Positions 44,303-51,552 of a DNA stretch of 64,000 nt are shown one piece after another (positions within the stretch are counted from its first letter, which is position 1; every line of letters starts with the position of its first letter). The stretch is from the NCBI GenBank assembly GCA_021802125.1, contig JAKAAX010000002.1, positions 1 through 64,000 on the forward strand, read 5' to 3'. The notes beneath the pieces are model-generated. The model saw only the letters and a list, made by a program, of their open reading frames with translations. It ran no database searches and had not been told where the DNA came from. The position numbers and the translations under genes were made by a program. The stretch comes from Thermoplasmata archaeon. Lineage in GTDB: Archaea; Thermoplasmatota; Thermoplasmata; Lutacidiplasmatales; UBA184.

Positions 44303-45487
44303 ATGTTCAACCGCAGCGCACCGCCCCCCGCCACGGGAGGGAGCCTCTTTGGGTCGACCACGATCATCTGGGAGGACTCGTTCAAGGGCCCCAACGTGAT
44401 GTGGCGGGTCCCCCGCAACATCCGGCTCAACGACAACGTCGTCGTCCGCGAGGATGAGTATGCGGTGTTCTTCCGCGACGGGAAGGTCCTGGCCTACATC
44501 GACCGCCCCGACCGGTACGCGCTCACCTCGATCAACGCCCCGGTCGTCGGGACGCTCGTCCAGAAGCTCTCCGGCGTCCAGCAGCAGGCCGAGGTCTACT
44601 ACCTCCAGCGCCGCTTCTTCGACGCGAAGTTCGGTTCGAAGGAGCCCTACGTCTTCCGCGACAAGGACTTCGGTCTGGTGAACCTACGGGTCTTCGGCGA
44701 CTACCGTTGGCGGGTCTCCCATCCGGACAACTTCATCACCCAGTTCGTCGGGACGTTCGGGAGCGAGTCCTCGGCCGACATCGACGACCGGACCCGCGAC
44801 CAGATGGTCCTTCTCGTGTACGCCGCCCTCGGGCAGGCGAAGGAGCAGGGGATCGGGGTCGCCGACCTGGCCGCGAACCTGCAGACCATCGAGCAGCTGG
44901 TCCTGGGCAAGGCCCCGGACTACTTCGACGCCTACGGGATCGAGATCAACCGCCTCCAGGGGCTCTCGATCAGCGTGCCCGACGAGGTCCAGAAGGCCAT
45001 CGACACGCGGAGCACCATGGGCGTGCTGGGCGTGAACTACATGCAGTACCAGGCCGGGCAGGCCATGACCACCGCCGCCGCGAACCCGGGCGGCGCCGGC
45101 ACCCTGATGGGTGCTGGCGTCGGCATGGGGGCCGGCATGGGCATGGGGTACGGCATGGCGGGCGCCATGGGCCCCGCCTACCAGGGCATGGCTCCGGGCG
45201 GAGGCATGGGCGGACCGTCGTCCCCCTGTCCGAAGTGCGGCCAGCTGATCCCCGGCGGGACGAAGTTCTGCCCGTCGTGCGGCTACAGCCTGACCGCCCC
45301 GCCTCCCGCCGCCGCGGGCCCCACGTGTCCGAAGTGCGGGCAGCCGGCGGGGACGGGGAAGTTCTGCATGAACTGCGGCGCGCCGAACGCTCCTCCCGCC
45401 CCCGCCACCCCGGCGGTCTGCCCGAAGTGCGGACAGCCGGCCGGGACCGGCAAGTTCTGCCAGAACTGCGGGGCCCCCCGCAGTTAG
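44303..45487 (+). CDS. SPFH/band-7 protein (YdjI-like) with three C-terminal zinc ribbons
   Basis: 394 residues. Residues about 25-245 form an SPFH domain of the YdjI/virion-core type (PF13421-like): MWRVPRNIRLNDNVVVREDE, DRYALTSINAPVVGTLVQKL, FGLVNLRVFGDYRWRVSHPD and YFDAYGIEINRLQGLSISVP. A Gly/Met-rich flexible stretch follows (GAGVGMGAGMGMGYGMAGA), then three zinc ribbons (CPKCGQLIPGGTKFCPSCG, CPKCGQPAGTGKFCMNCG, CPKCGQPAGTGKFCQNCG); the last two are recent duplicates. No transmembrane helix, so it must be recruited to membranes by partners. In Bacillus subtilis the related YdjI is recruited by YdjG/YdjH and acts with PspA in membrane stress; a similar role is inferred here. Confidence 0.75.
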   Translation: MFNRSAPPPATGGSLFGSTTIIWEDSFKGPNVMWRVPRNIRLNDNVVVREDEYAVFFRDGKVLAYIDRPDRYALTSINAPVVGTLVQKLSGVQQQAEVYYLQRRFFDAKFGSKEPYVFRDKDFGLVNLRVFGDYRWRVSHPDNFITQFVGTFGSESSADIDDRTRDQMVLLVYAALGQAKEQGIGVADLAANLQTIEQLVLGKAPDYFDAYGIEINRLQGLSISVPDEVQKAIDTRSTMGVLGVNYMQYQAGQAMTTAAANPGGAGTLMGAGVGMGAGMGMGYGMAGAMGPAYQGMAPGGGMGGPSSPCPKCGQLIPGGTKFCPSCGYSLTAPPPAAAGPTCPKCGQPAGTGKFCMNCGAPNAPPAPATPAVCPKCGQPAGTGKFCQNCGAPRS

Positions 45488-45514
45488 AGAACGGGGTTCG
45501 GAGGGGGACCGGCC

Positions 45515-46534
45515 ATGTTCTGCAACTCCTGCGGGTCGCCCAACCCCGACGGGGCCGCCTTCTGCGCGCGGTGCGGGCGTCCGCTCTCCGCGGCCGGTGG
45601 CCCGGGTGGGGCCCCCGGTGGCGGCATGGTCCCCCCGCCGCCGCCGCCCGCGGCGGCTCCCACGATCGACCTGAAGAGCCTCAAGTGCAAGCAGTGCGGG
45701 GCGCCGCTCAATCCCTCCGGGAACGACGCGGTCATCACCTGCGAGTACTGCGGCACCAGCGTCACCATCTCCGGCGCCGGCCTCAAGGCGATCCAGAGCC
45801 ACTCGATGCTCGTCCCGCAGGTGCTGGACCAGCAGCAGGCGATGGAGGCCGTCCACAAGTGGATGAACAGCCAGGGCCTCTTCCACCGGCACGACTTCGA
45901 GACCTCGAAGCTGCTCGAGGCGAAGGTCCACATGGTGCCTTTCTGGATCATCCCCTCGAGCGCGGTCACCCACTACACCTACGAGGACGCCGGGGTCGAG
46001 GCGGCCGAGATCGGAGGCGGGCTCGCCGCGGCCGCGCTCCTGGGCGGCGGGGGCCGGGGAGGAGGGAACGCCGGGGCGCTCATCGGCGGCATGATGCTGG
46101 GCCAGGCGATGGGGGGCGGGGGCGCGAACATGGCCCTGCGGGCCGGGGAGCTCTCCGGAGAGTACCAGTTCCCGATCATCGCCGTCAAGGGGCTCGGGGC
46201 CTACCAGCCCAAGGAGTACCAGTTCGACCTGACCTCGCGCATCCCCTTCGACAAGCGCCGCGCCCCGAACGGGATCCCCGTGCTGAACGGGGACGTGAGC
46301 GAGGATGACGCCAAGTTCCAGGCCAAGAACATGGTCGTCGAGCTCCAGGCCGTCAAGGCCCGGCACCAGCACCGGATGATCCAGAAGCTCAACACCGACG
46401 TGAACGTCGCCGACGGCGAGCTCCTGCACGCCCCGGTGTGGTACCTGAACTACCAGAAGAAGAACGGGACGCAGGAGATGCTGGTGGTCGACGCGGCGCG
46501 GAACGCCGTGATGAACGCGCAGAAGCAGGGGTAG
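45515..46534 (+). CDS. Zinc-ribbon protein resembling YdjG
   Basis: 339 residues from an ATG preceded by GGAGGGGG. Two zinc-binding units: FCNSCGSPNPDGAAFCARCG (Cys 3, 6, 17, 20) and LKCKQCGAPLNPSGNDAVIT, completed by CEYCG (Cys 58, 61, 76, 79). After a region with VHKWMNSQGLFHRHDFETSK and AKVHMVPFWIIPSSAVTHYT comes a Gly/Ala-rich hydrophobic patch, possibly membrane-interacting (GGGLAAAALLGGGG ... GALIGGMMLGQAMGGGG). The protein ends with a strand-rich domain containing LHAPVWYLNYQKKNGTQEML. The second zinc ribbon followed by a V-P-F-W-x-I-P segment resembles YdjG, the partner of YdjI. Last gene of the cluster, 27 bp after the SPFH gene. Confidence 0.65.
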   Translation: MFCNSCGSPNPDGAAFCARCGRPLSAAGGPGGAPGGGMVPPPPPPAAAPTIDLKSLKCKQCGAPLNPSGNDAVITCEYCGTSVTISGAGLKAIQSHSMLVPQVLDQQQAMEAVHKWMNSQGLFHRHDFETSKLLEAKVHMVPFWIIPSSAVTHYTYEDAGVEAAEIGGGLAAAALLGGGGRGGGNAGALIGGMMLGQAMGGGGANMALRAGELSGEYQFPIIAVKGLGAYQPKEYQFDLTSRIPFDKRRAPNGIPVLNGDVSEDDAKFQAKNMVVELQAVKARHQHRMIQKLNTDVNVADGELLHAPVWYLNYQKKNGTQEMLVVDAARNAVMNAQKQG

Positions 46535-46554
46535 GGCCCGGCCCGCTTCGCGGG

Positions 46555-47187
46555 TCAGTCCTCGTCGTCCGCCTCGCGACCGTTGCGCTCGAGGCCCCCC
46601 TCGTCCTTGGAGGGTTGGTCGAGCGTGCCCGGGTGGAAGGCGGCGCGGAAGGTGTACTGGGCCGGGACCCGCCGCTCGATCGGGGTCCAGAAGGGGCAGA
46701 CCGTGCACCGGTATCCTACGATGACCGAGTCCCCCCACAGGGTCGAGTTCTGCCGCGGCTTCAGAGGCGCGAAGCAGACGGGGCAAGCGAGGAGCGCCCC
46801 CCGGGTGGGCCGACGCGAGTACCGGACGTCGAGGTGGACCTGGCTGGAGGTCGCGAGCAGCGCCCGCATCCTCTCCCGGCCCGTTCGGAGCGGCGGGTCC
46901 TGCCGGCGCAGCTTGGAGGCCACCTGGCGCCAGAGGGCGTCCTGCGTCGGGACGAGGCCGCGGTGCCGACGGAGCACCTGGAGCGTCGCGGCCTCGATCG
47001 CGGCCCGGTCCGCGAGCTTGTAGCCCGCCGCCGGGGCCGTGGGAACGAACCTGGGGCCGTGGCCAGGCCCCTTACCACGCCGCGAAGCTCCGCCCTTCTC
47101 GGGCGGAGATCTCCTGCTGGTAAAAGAGTCGAGCGAGGGCCTCCTCGTCCTTCCCGACCGGGAGGGTGGCCGACGCCTTCTGCTCAT
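46555..47187 (-). CDS. Zinc-ribbon protein of unknown function
   Basis: 210 residues. The basic, Arg-rich first 45 residues are encoded inside the end of the upstream ATPase gene (116-bp overlap, different frame). A helical region (AAIEATLQVLRRHRGLVPTQ-like) follows, then a domain with CPVCFAPLKPRQ and CTVCPFWTPIE as four zinc ligands (LLACPVCFAPL ... VGYRCTVCPFW). The end is acidic. There is no ATG, GTG or TTG after 47187 before the conserved part, so the overlapping start seems real, although translation could begin at an unusual codon. It may act with the ATPase. I do not recognise the family. Confidence 0.5.
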   Translation of the reverse strand: MSRRRRPPSRSGRTRRPSLDSFTSRRSPPEKGGASRRGKGPGHGPRFVPTAPAAGYKLADRAAIEAATLQVLRRHRGLVPTQDALWRQVASKLRRQDPPLRTGRERMRALLATSSQVHLDVRYSRRPTRGALLACPVCFAPLKPRQNSTLWGDSVIVGYRCTVCPFWTPIERRVPAQYTFRAAFHPGTLDQPSKDEGGLERNGREADDED

Positions 47188-48526
47188 GCTTGAAGTACCC
47201 CACCAGCGCGCCGGCCGCGGCGAGCTTCACCGCCCGGCTCTTCAGCCGGGGGGAGAACTTGGGGCTCGCGGTCCGGGCGAGCGCCTTCTCCGAGACCTCC
47301 CTCAGCGTCCGGTAGAGGCCGGGCTGCAGCGCCACGCCCTTCGCCCGCCACCGGCGGACGAGGGGGTGCTGCGTCTGGATGGCGTAGACGAGCGACAGAT
47401 GGTCCTGCACCTGGCGGGCCAGACGGAAGTCGATCTCCCCCAGCTCGAGCCGCTCGGCGCTCTGCTCCACGGCCCGGAACCGTTCGCGGGTCATGAGGTG
47501 GAACCGGAGCAGCATGCGGTCCTCGAGCGCCGCGAAGTTCGGGTCGCCGATGGTCGATTCCCACGCGTTCCCCAACACCCGGACGTTGTAATTGACCGTG
47601 AAGTACGAGCGGAACACGTAGGGTCCGACGGTCCCGTACGTCGTCTCCCACTTGACCTCCCGCTGCTCCATGACGAGCTTTAGCGGCTCGACCATCCCTT
47701 TGTACTTGAACCAGTCGTTGAACTCCGGGACGATGAAATTGAACGTCCTCCCCCGGTAGAACGAACCGACGCGGAGGAACTGGGCCGGGGTGATCCCTCC
47801 GCAGTAGCGGTTCCTCCCGGGAAGGCCGTGGGGAGGGACCCCGCTCCGCGAGTTCCCCCGGACCAGGTCGTCGATCGCGAAGGTCTTCCCGGTCCCCGGC
47901 GGTCCGAAGAGGGCCAGGTGGAAACCCGTCGTCCCCGTCGCCCGTCCGCTCGGGGAGATGAGCGGCACGTCCGCGAGGGCGTACTGCTGGAGGAGCGCGA
48001 GGGCCGGGTCGAGCCCGAGCTCCTCCCCGAAGAGCTGCCGAGTGTAGGCGAGGAGGGCGGCGAGGTCGAAGCCTCTCGCGAACTCGAGCGTCTCCTCGAG
48101 CCGGTCCTGGAGCACCTCCCTCAGGTGGCGGAAGAAGACCGAGTCCATCTCGCGGATCTCGAGCGACTCGTCCGGAGGTGGCTGGAGCGCCACCGGAGGG
48201 GGGGCGGAGAGGCGCTCGACCCCTTCCCGGAGCAGCGCGAGAAGGTCGGGAAGGTGGGGCGCGACGAAGACCTTGTCGCCCCGAGGCGCGAAGCTCTCGT
48301 CGAGCAGCCCGCGACGCTTCAGACGCACGAGCAGCCGTGACGGGTCCTGGAAGACCCGCGCCTTCAGCAGCTCCGCGCGCAGCTCGGAGAGGCGGAAGCT
48401 CGCAGGGACCCCCGGCAGGTGACGGGCCTCGAGCCTCTTCCGCGCCTCCTCCAGGACCACGAGGGAGGCTCGCGCGACGGGCAGGTCCTCCGTCTCGAGT
48501 TCCAACGACCCGGAGGGGGTGGCCAT
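47072..48526 (-). CDS. AAA-type ATPase
   Basis: 484 residues. The N-terminal 190 residues are mostly helical and unassigned, with a winged-helix-like stretch (ELLKARVFQDPSRLLVRLKR). The P-loop is at about 208-215 (LALFGPPGTGKTFAIDDLVR). The expected Walker B acidic pair is not obvious; FNFIVPEFNDWFKYKGMVEP occupies that position. LEDRMLLRFHLMTRERFRAV resembles the sensor region of MoxR/ATPase modules. The C-terminus has a helical lid. The ATG at 48526 is preferred to upstream TTG/GTG codons. It is divergent from the resolvase gene; they share an AT-rich core about 40 bp upstream. Confidence 0.65.
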   Translation of the reverse strand: MATPSGSLELETEDLPVARASLVVLEEARKRLEARHLPGVPASFRLSELRAELLKARVFQDPSRLLVRLKRRGLLDESFAPRGDKVFVAPHLPDLLALLREGVERLSAPPPVALQPPPDESLEIREMDSVFFRHLREVLQDRLEETLEFARGFDLAALLAYTRQLFGEELGLDPALALLQQYALADVPLISPSGRATGTTGFHLALFGPPGTGKTFAIDDLVRGNSRSGVPPHGLPGRNRYCGGITPAQFLRVGSFYRGRTFNFIVPEFNDWFKYKGMVEPLKLVMEQREVKWETTYGTVGPYVFRSYFTVNYNVRVLGNAWESTIGDPNFAALEDRMLLRFHLMTRERFRAVEQSAERLELGEIDFRLARQVQDHLSLVYAIQTQHPLVRRWRAKGVALQPGLYRTLREVSEKALARTASPKFSPRLKSRAVKLAAAGALVGYFKHEQKASATLPVGKDEEALARLFYQQEISAREGRSFAAW

Positions 48527-48561
48527 GCGGAGCACCGTGGAGGAGGTCAAGTGCAGAGCAT

Positions 48562-48571
48562 CGTATATCTA
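48562..48571. promoter_or_regulatory. TATA box between divergent ATPase and resolvase genes
   Basis: CGTATATCTA centred 28 bp before the GTG at 48594, making that gene leaderless. Read on the other strand it lies about 40 bp before the ATPase ATG at 48526, so the same core may fire both ways. Confidence 0.55.
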
Positions 48572-48593
48572 TCCCGAGTACACTCGCAAACCC

Positions 48594-49139
48594 GTGGCGG
48601 GGTCTTTCTCCGGGTACGAGAGGGAGCTCAAGGGCGTCCTTCAGGGGGAGCCCGATTCTCTGCGCCGCTACCGAAAGTACGCGAAGACCCCGGAGGAGCT
48701 CTCGCTCCTCCGGTCGATCGAGGAGCGCCCGTTCCTCGTCGTCCGCGCCGCGGGCTCTCAGGGGTTCGACCTGGTCGCCCTGCGCGACCGAGTGATCCTT
48801 CCCATCGAGGTCAAGTCGTCCGGTCAGCCGAGGATCCCCTTCGCTTCCTCGAGCGGCCGCAGCCAGGAGCAATACGTTTCGCTCAGGGCCCAGACGAGGA
48901 GGTCCGGCCTCCTCCTCCTCTACGGCTACCGCCTCATCGGCGGGGGGGAGCGCGACCCCTGGAGGTTCTTCCGGGTCGAGACCCCGATCGAGGACCACAA
49001 CCCCTACTCCCGGATGATCGCCGCGCAGCTTCCCCCTGTGGGCGCGACGAACCAGGGGAACCAGGTCCTCCGCTGGGAGGAGGGCAAGCCCCTGCTCGAG
49101 TTCTTGAACTGGGTGCACTCGGTCCTCCTGGGGACCTGA
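48594..49139 (+). CDS. hjc: Hjc-type Holliday-junction resolvase / PD-(D/E)XK nuclease
   Basis: 181 residues from a GTG. Archaeal Hjc core: GYERELKGVL (first Glu), VRAAGSQGFDLVAL (metal Asp) and ILPIEVKSSG (E-x-K), as in Hjc and its paralogues, which cut four-way DNA junctions. It is longer than classical Hjc (about 120-140 residues), with an insertion after EREL and an extra C-terminal part of about 60 residues. Frames starting at 48519 would place the start before the TATA box, so GTG 48594 is chosen. The stop overlaps the thiolase start (TGATG). Confidence 0.75.
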   Translation: MAGSFSGYERELKGVLQGEPDSLRRYRKYAKTPEELSLLRSIEERPFLVVRAAGSQGFDLVALRDRVILPIEVKSSGQPRIPFASSSGRSQEQYVSLRAQTRRSGLLLLYGYRLIGGGERDPWRFFRVETPIEDHNPYSRMIAAQLPPVGATNQGNQVLRWEEGKPLLEFLNWVHSVLLGT

Positions 49140-50281
49140 TGACCGTCGCGATCCTGTCGACCGGGCTCACGCGATTCGGCAAGCGCCCGGAGCGCCTGGA
49201 GGACCTACTGGCCGAGGCCGGGCGGCAGGCGCTCGAGGCGGGCCCCTCCTCGTCCTCCCCCCCCGATGCGCTCGTGGTCGGCTCGATGTCCGCAGGCTCG
49301 CTCGCCGGGGTCGAGAGCCTCGCCCCCCGCGTCGCCGACCGCCTCGGGCTCGCGAAGGTTCCAGCATGGAGGGCCGAGACCGCCTCCGCGACGGGAGCGG
49401 GGGCCTTCCAGCTGGGAGCCCACCTCGTGGCCTCGCAGGCCTTCGACAGGGTGCTGGTCGTGGCCGGAGAGAAGATGACCGCCACCTCCACGGTGGAAAC
49501 CACCACGGCGCTCTCCCGGTCCCTGTCCCCTCAGGAGGTCCTTCACGGGGCGACGATGCCCGCGATGGCGGCCCTGGTCTCCCAGCTTTACTTGTCCAGG
49601 TACGGCCTGCCCATCGAGGAGGTCGCGGAAGTGACGGTCCGCAACCGGGCGTGCTCCGCCCACAACCCCCGCGCCCAGCTGACGTCCCTGGTGACGAAGG
49701 AGGAAGTGAACCGGAGCCGGATGGTCGCGAGCCCGCTGCGCCTCCTTCACGTGAGCGCGATCAGCGACGGCGCGGGAGCGGTGATGCTCTCCCGTTCCCA
49801 CGACCCGGCCGAGGTGACCGTGCGGGGGCTCGGACAGTCGACGGAGGTGCTCGAAGTGGTCGCCCGCCCCCTCGAGCCGGTGGGGTTCCGAGCCACCCGA
49901 AGGGCGGCCCGGCTCGCCTACGACCAGGCGGCCATCGGGCGGAAGGAGGTCCAGGTGGCGGAGGTCCACGACGCGTTCGCCCCGTTCCAGCTCATCGACC
50001 TCGAGGACCTCGGGTTCTGCGGGCCGGGAGAGGCGCTCCGATGGACCCTGGAGGGACGCGGCGACCCCAACGGGGTGCTCCCCGTGAACCCTTCCGGAGG
50101 GCTGCTCGGCCGCGGCCACCCGGTCGGGGTCTCCGGCCTCGCCCAGATCATCGAGGTCCACCGGCAGCTCCTCGGAGATGCGGGAGCGATGCAGTCGGGA
50201 CGGCCGAAGGTCGGGCTCGCCCAATCCGTCGGAGGGCTGGGTTCCCACAATTTCGTGACCATCCTAGGGAGGGGCGCGTGA
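49139..50281 (+). CDS. Thiolase-family protein with Ser at the nucleophile position
   Basis: 380 residues. Archaeal thiolase/SCP-x-like fold: VVGSMSAGSLAGVES, WRAETASATGAGAFQLGAHL, VVAGEKMT, EVHDAFAPFQLIDLEDLGFC, and NPSGGLLGRGHPVGVSGLAQ with the catalytic His. In active thiolases the block E-A-A-C-A-S-G carries the nucleophilic Cys; here it reads E-T-A-S-A-T-G, so Ser83 replaces it. The neighbour, a DUF35 protein, overlaps by 4 bp. In archaea the thiolase/DUF35 pair usually forms a complex with HMG-CoA synthase to channel acetoacetyl-CoA for isoprenoid synthesis. Ser83 makes carbon-carbon condensation doubtful; this copy may have another role. Confidence 0.8.
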   Translation: MTVAILSTGLTRFGKRPERLEDLLAEAGRQALEAGPSSSSPPDALVVGSMSAGSLAGVESLAPRVADRLGLAKVPAWRAETASATGAGAFQLGAHLVASQAFDRVLVVAGEKMTATSTVETTTALSRSLSPQEVLHGATMPAMAALVSQLYLSRYGLPIEEVAEVTVRNRACSAHNPRAQLTSLVTKEEVNRSRMVASPLRLLHVSAISDGAGAVMLSRSHDPAEVTVRGLGQSTEVLEVVARPLEPVGFRATRRAARLAYDQAAIGRKEVQVAEVHDAFAPFQLIDLEDLGFCGPGEALRWTLEGRGDPNGVLPVNPSGGLLGRGHPVGVSGLAQIIEVHRQLLGDAGAMQSGRPKVGLAQSVGGLGSHNFVTILGRGA

Positions 50282-50601
50282 TCGTCCTCGAGTCCTGCCT
50301 CAAGTGCGACCTCCGGTTCGTCGAAGCGGCCTCGGTCTGCCCGGAGTGCGGGGGGGCGTTGACCCGCGAGGAGCGGACCGGGCGGGGACAGGTCATCGCC
50401 GCGACGGAGCTCTCCGTGCCCCCCGCGCCGTGGACCGCCCCGCACCGGCTCGTGGTCGTGGAGCTCGAGGGAGGAGGCCGCGTCCTCGCGGTCCCGAGCG
50501 GGCCGCTCCCGGGGCCCGGCGAGAAGGGGGCTGTCGAGCGAGCTCCCCAGGGATGGCTCACGTGGACGGCGGGCGCGGGATCCCCGACCCGCGGGGGTTG
50601 A
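50278..50601 (+). CDS. DUF35 OB-fold/zinc-ribbon protein, thiolase partner
   Basis: 107 residues from a GTG overlapping the thiolase stop. The N-terminal zinc ribbon (ESCLKCDLRFVEAASVCPEC) is followed by an OB-fold beta barrel (GRGQVIAATELSVPPAPWTA, HRLVVVELEGGGRVLAVPSG). DUF35 proteins bind acyl-CoA and couple thiolase to HMG-CoA synthase in archaea. Slightly shorter than the usual 125-140 residues. Confidence 0.8.
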   Translation: MIVLESCLKCDLRFVEAASVCPECGGALTREERTGRGQVIAATELSVPPAPWTAPHRLVVVELEGGGRVLAVPSGPLPGPGEKGAVERAPQGWLTWTAGAGSPTRGG

Positions 50602-50766
50602 GCCTCGCGTTGCCCCCGTAGGAACGGGGCAGCCACCGAGCCGGGTCGGGACCTTGGTCCCACGCTCGTTGCCTCGATCGATGGTGAGCCGCCGAGGCGG
50701 CCCCTGCGCAGGAGCGGACCAGGAGCGAGCTTGGACCGGAGACCTCCAACTCGGGGTGGAAAGGGA
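50602..50766. other. Intergenic region
   Basis: No gene or clear motif between the DUF35 stop and the 3' end of tRNA-Ser. Confidence 0.5.
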
Positions 50767-50879
50767 CGCGGGGAGGGGGATTTTCCGCGTGCCGGATCCC
50801 CGGCGCGCCTTTGAACCCCCGAGGTGCAAGCACCACAGGATTAGCAATCCTGCGCCGTACCAGGCTGGGCCATCCCCGC
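50767..50879 (-). tRNA. tRNA-Ser (anticodon GCT) with apparent intron in the T-loop
   Basis: Minus-strand class II tRNA. Acceptor GCGGGGA pairs with TCCCCGC; a three-bp D-stem (GCC/GGC); anticodon stem CAGGA/TCCTG with loop TTGCTAA (anticodon GCT, Ser); a long variable arm GGTGC-TT-GCACC; T-stem GGGGG/CCCCC; discriminator G. The T-loop should be 7 bases (TTCAAAT). Instead TTCAA is followed by 30 bases (50781-50810) before T-CCCCC, implying a 29-base intron with one A retained. The insert is GC-rich and self-complementary (CGCGCCGG ... CCGGCACGCG), as expected for a bulge-helix-bulge substrate. A TATA box (50905-50912) lies about 29 bp upstream. Confidence 0.85.
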
Positions 50880-50904
50880 GCGGGTCGGCCGACCTTTGCC
50901 CACC

Positions 50905-50912
50905 ATTTAAGC
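50905..50912 (-). promoter_or_regulatory. TATA box for tRNA-Ser
   Basis: On the minus strand GCTTAAAT, about 29 bp upstream of the mature 5' end. Confidence 0.6.
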
Positions 50913-50918
50913 GTGCGC

Positions 50919-51488
50919 CTACGAGGAGGACCGCACGACCGAGAATCCCGCGAGCGCCAGGACGTCGAGATGGTTCCTGCCCACCTCTTGGGGGTCGAGC
51001 AGGATGGGGTTCTTGAACGAGAGCTCCCGCCACGGCGCGGCGTGAAGCTGCCGTCCGACCGGCCACTCTCCCCGGTACACGAAAGAGAGGTCCCAGTGCG
51101 GTCCCTGGCCCACGGGGGAGGGGCGCTGCCAGGCCTCGGACAGGACCTCCGGGCCCCGGAGCGCGAGCCCTTCCAGCCCCAGCTGTTCGCGCAGGATCGC
51201 CCGTACGGCATCGCCGGGCGCTTCGAAGAGGAAGAGCTGCCGCCCCGGCAGCACCCATCGGTCGGCGGTCTGGACGATCCGTTCGCGGTGCATCCCTCCG
51301 AGGTCCGCCCAGTCGAAGGAGGGGTCGATCCTCCCCATCAGCACGCGGTCCGGTCGGCGGGGCTCGGTCAGGAGCGGGAAGACGTTCAGGCAGAGCCCGT
51401 CGTCCGGGACGCTGTGGTAGATCGGGTCGTCCGGCGCGGCCCCGGGGCGGAAACGGCAGACGGTCCGGACCACGGGGACCTCTCCCAT
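50919..51488 (-). CDS. Nudix-like protein with degenerate Nudix box
   Basis: 189 residues. The fold pattern is Nudix-like: strand DRWVLPGRQLFLFEAPGDAV, then AILREQLGLEGLALRGPEVL and HWDLSFVYRGEWP. The signature G-x5-E-x7-R-E-U-x-E-E-x-G-U survives only as a-P-G-D-A-V-R-A-I-L-R-E-Q-L-G-L, so most metal-binding Glu residues are missing. It may be a non-hydrolytic or altered Nudix protein that binds a nucleotide-like ligand. The ATG at 51488 lies 27 bp from a TATA-like core (51511-51520) shared with the divergent dehydrogenase gene. Confidence 0.5.
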   Translation of the reverse strand: MGEVPVVRTVCRFRPGAAPDDPIYHSVPDDGLCLNVFPLLTEPRRPDRVLMGRIDPSFDWADLGGMHRERIVQTADRWVLPGRQLFLFEAPGDAVRAILREQLGLEGLALRGPEVLSEAWQRPSPVGQGPHWDLSFVYRGEWPVGRQLHAAPWRELSFKNPILLDPQEVGRNHLDVLALAGFSVVRSSS

Positions 51489-51510
51489 GCTCCCCCGGAG
51501 CGCGCCCAGC

Positions 51511-51520
51511 GTTTATCTAC
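51511..51520. promoter_or_regulatory. Shared TATA-like core of divergent genes
   Basis: GTTTATCTAC, 27 bp from the ATG of the Nudix-like gene (minus) and 38 bp from the ATG at 51553 (plus). It rules out an in-frame ATG at 51529, which would precede the plus-strand transcription start. Confidence 0.5.
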
Positions 51521-51552
51521 CTCTCTTCATGGCGACACGTGAGGAGAGGCTC

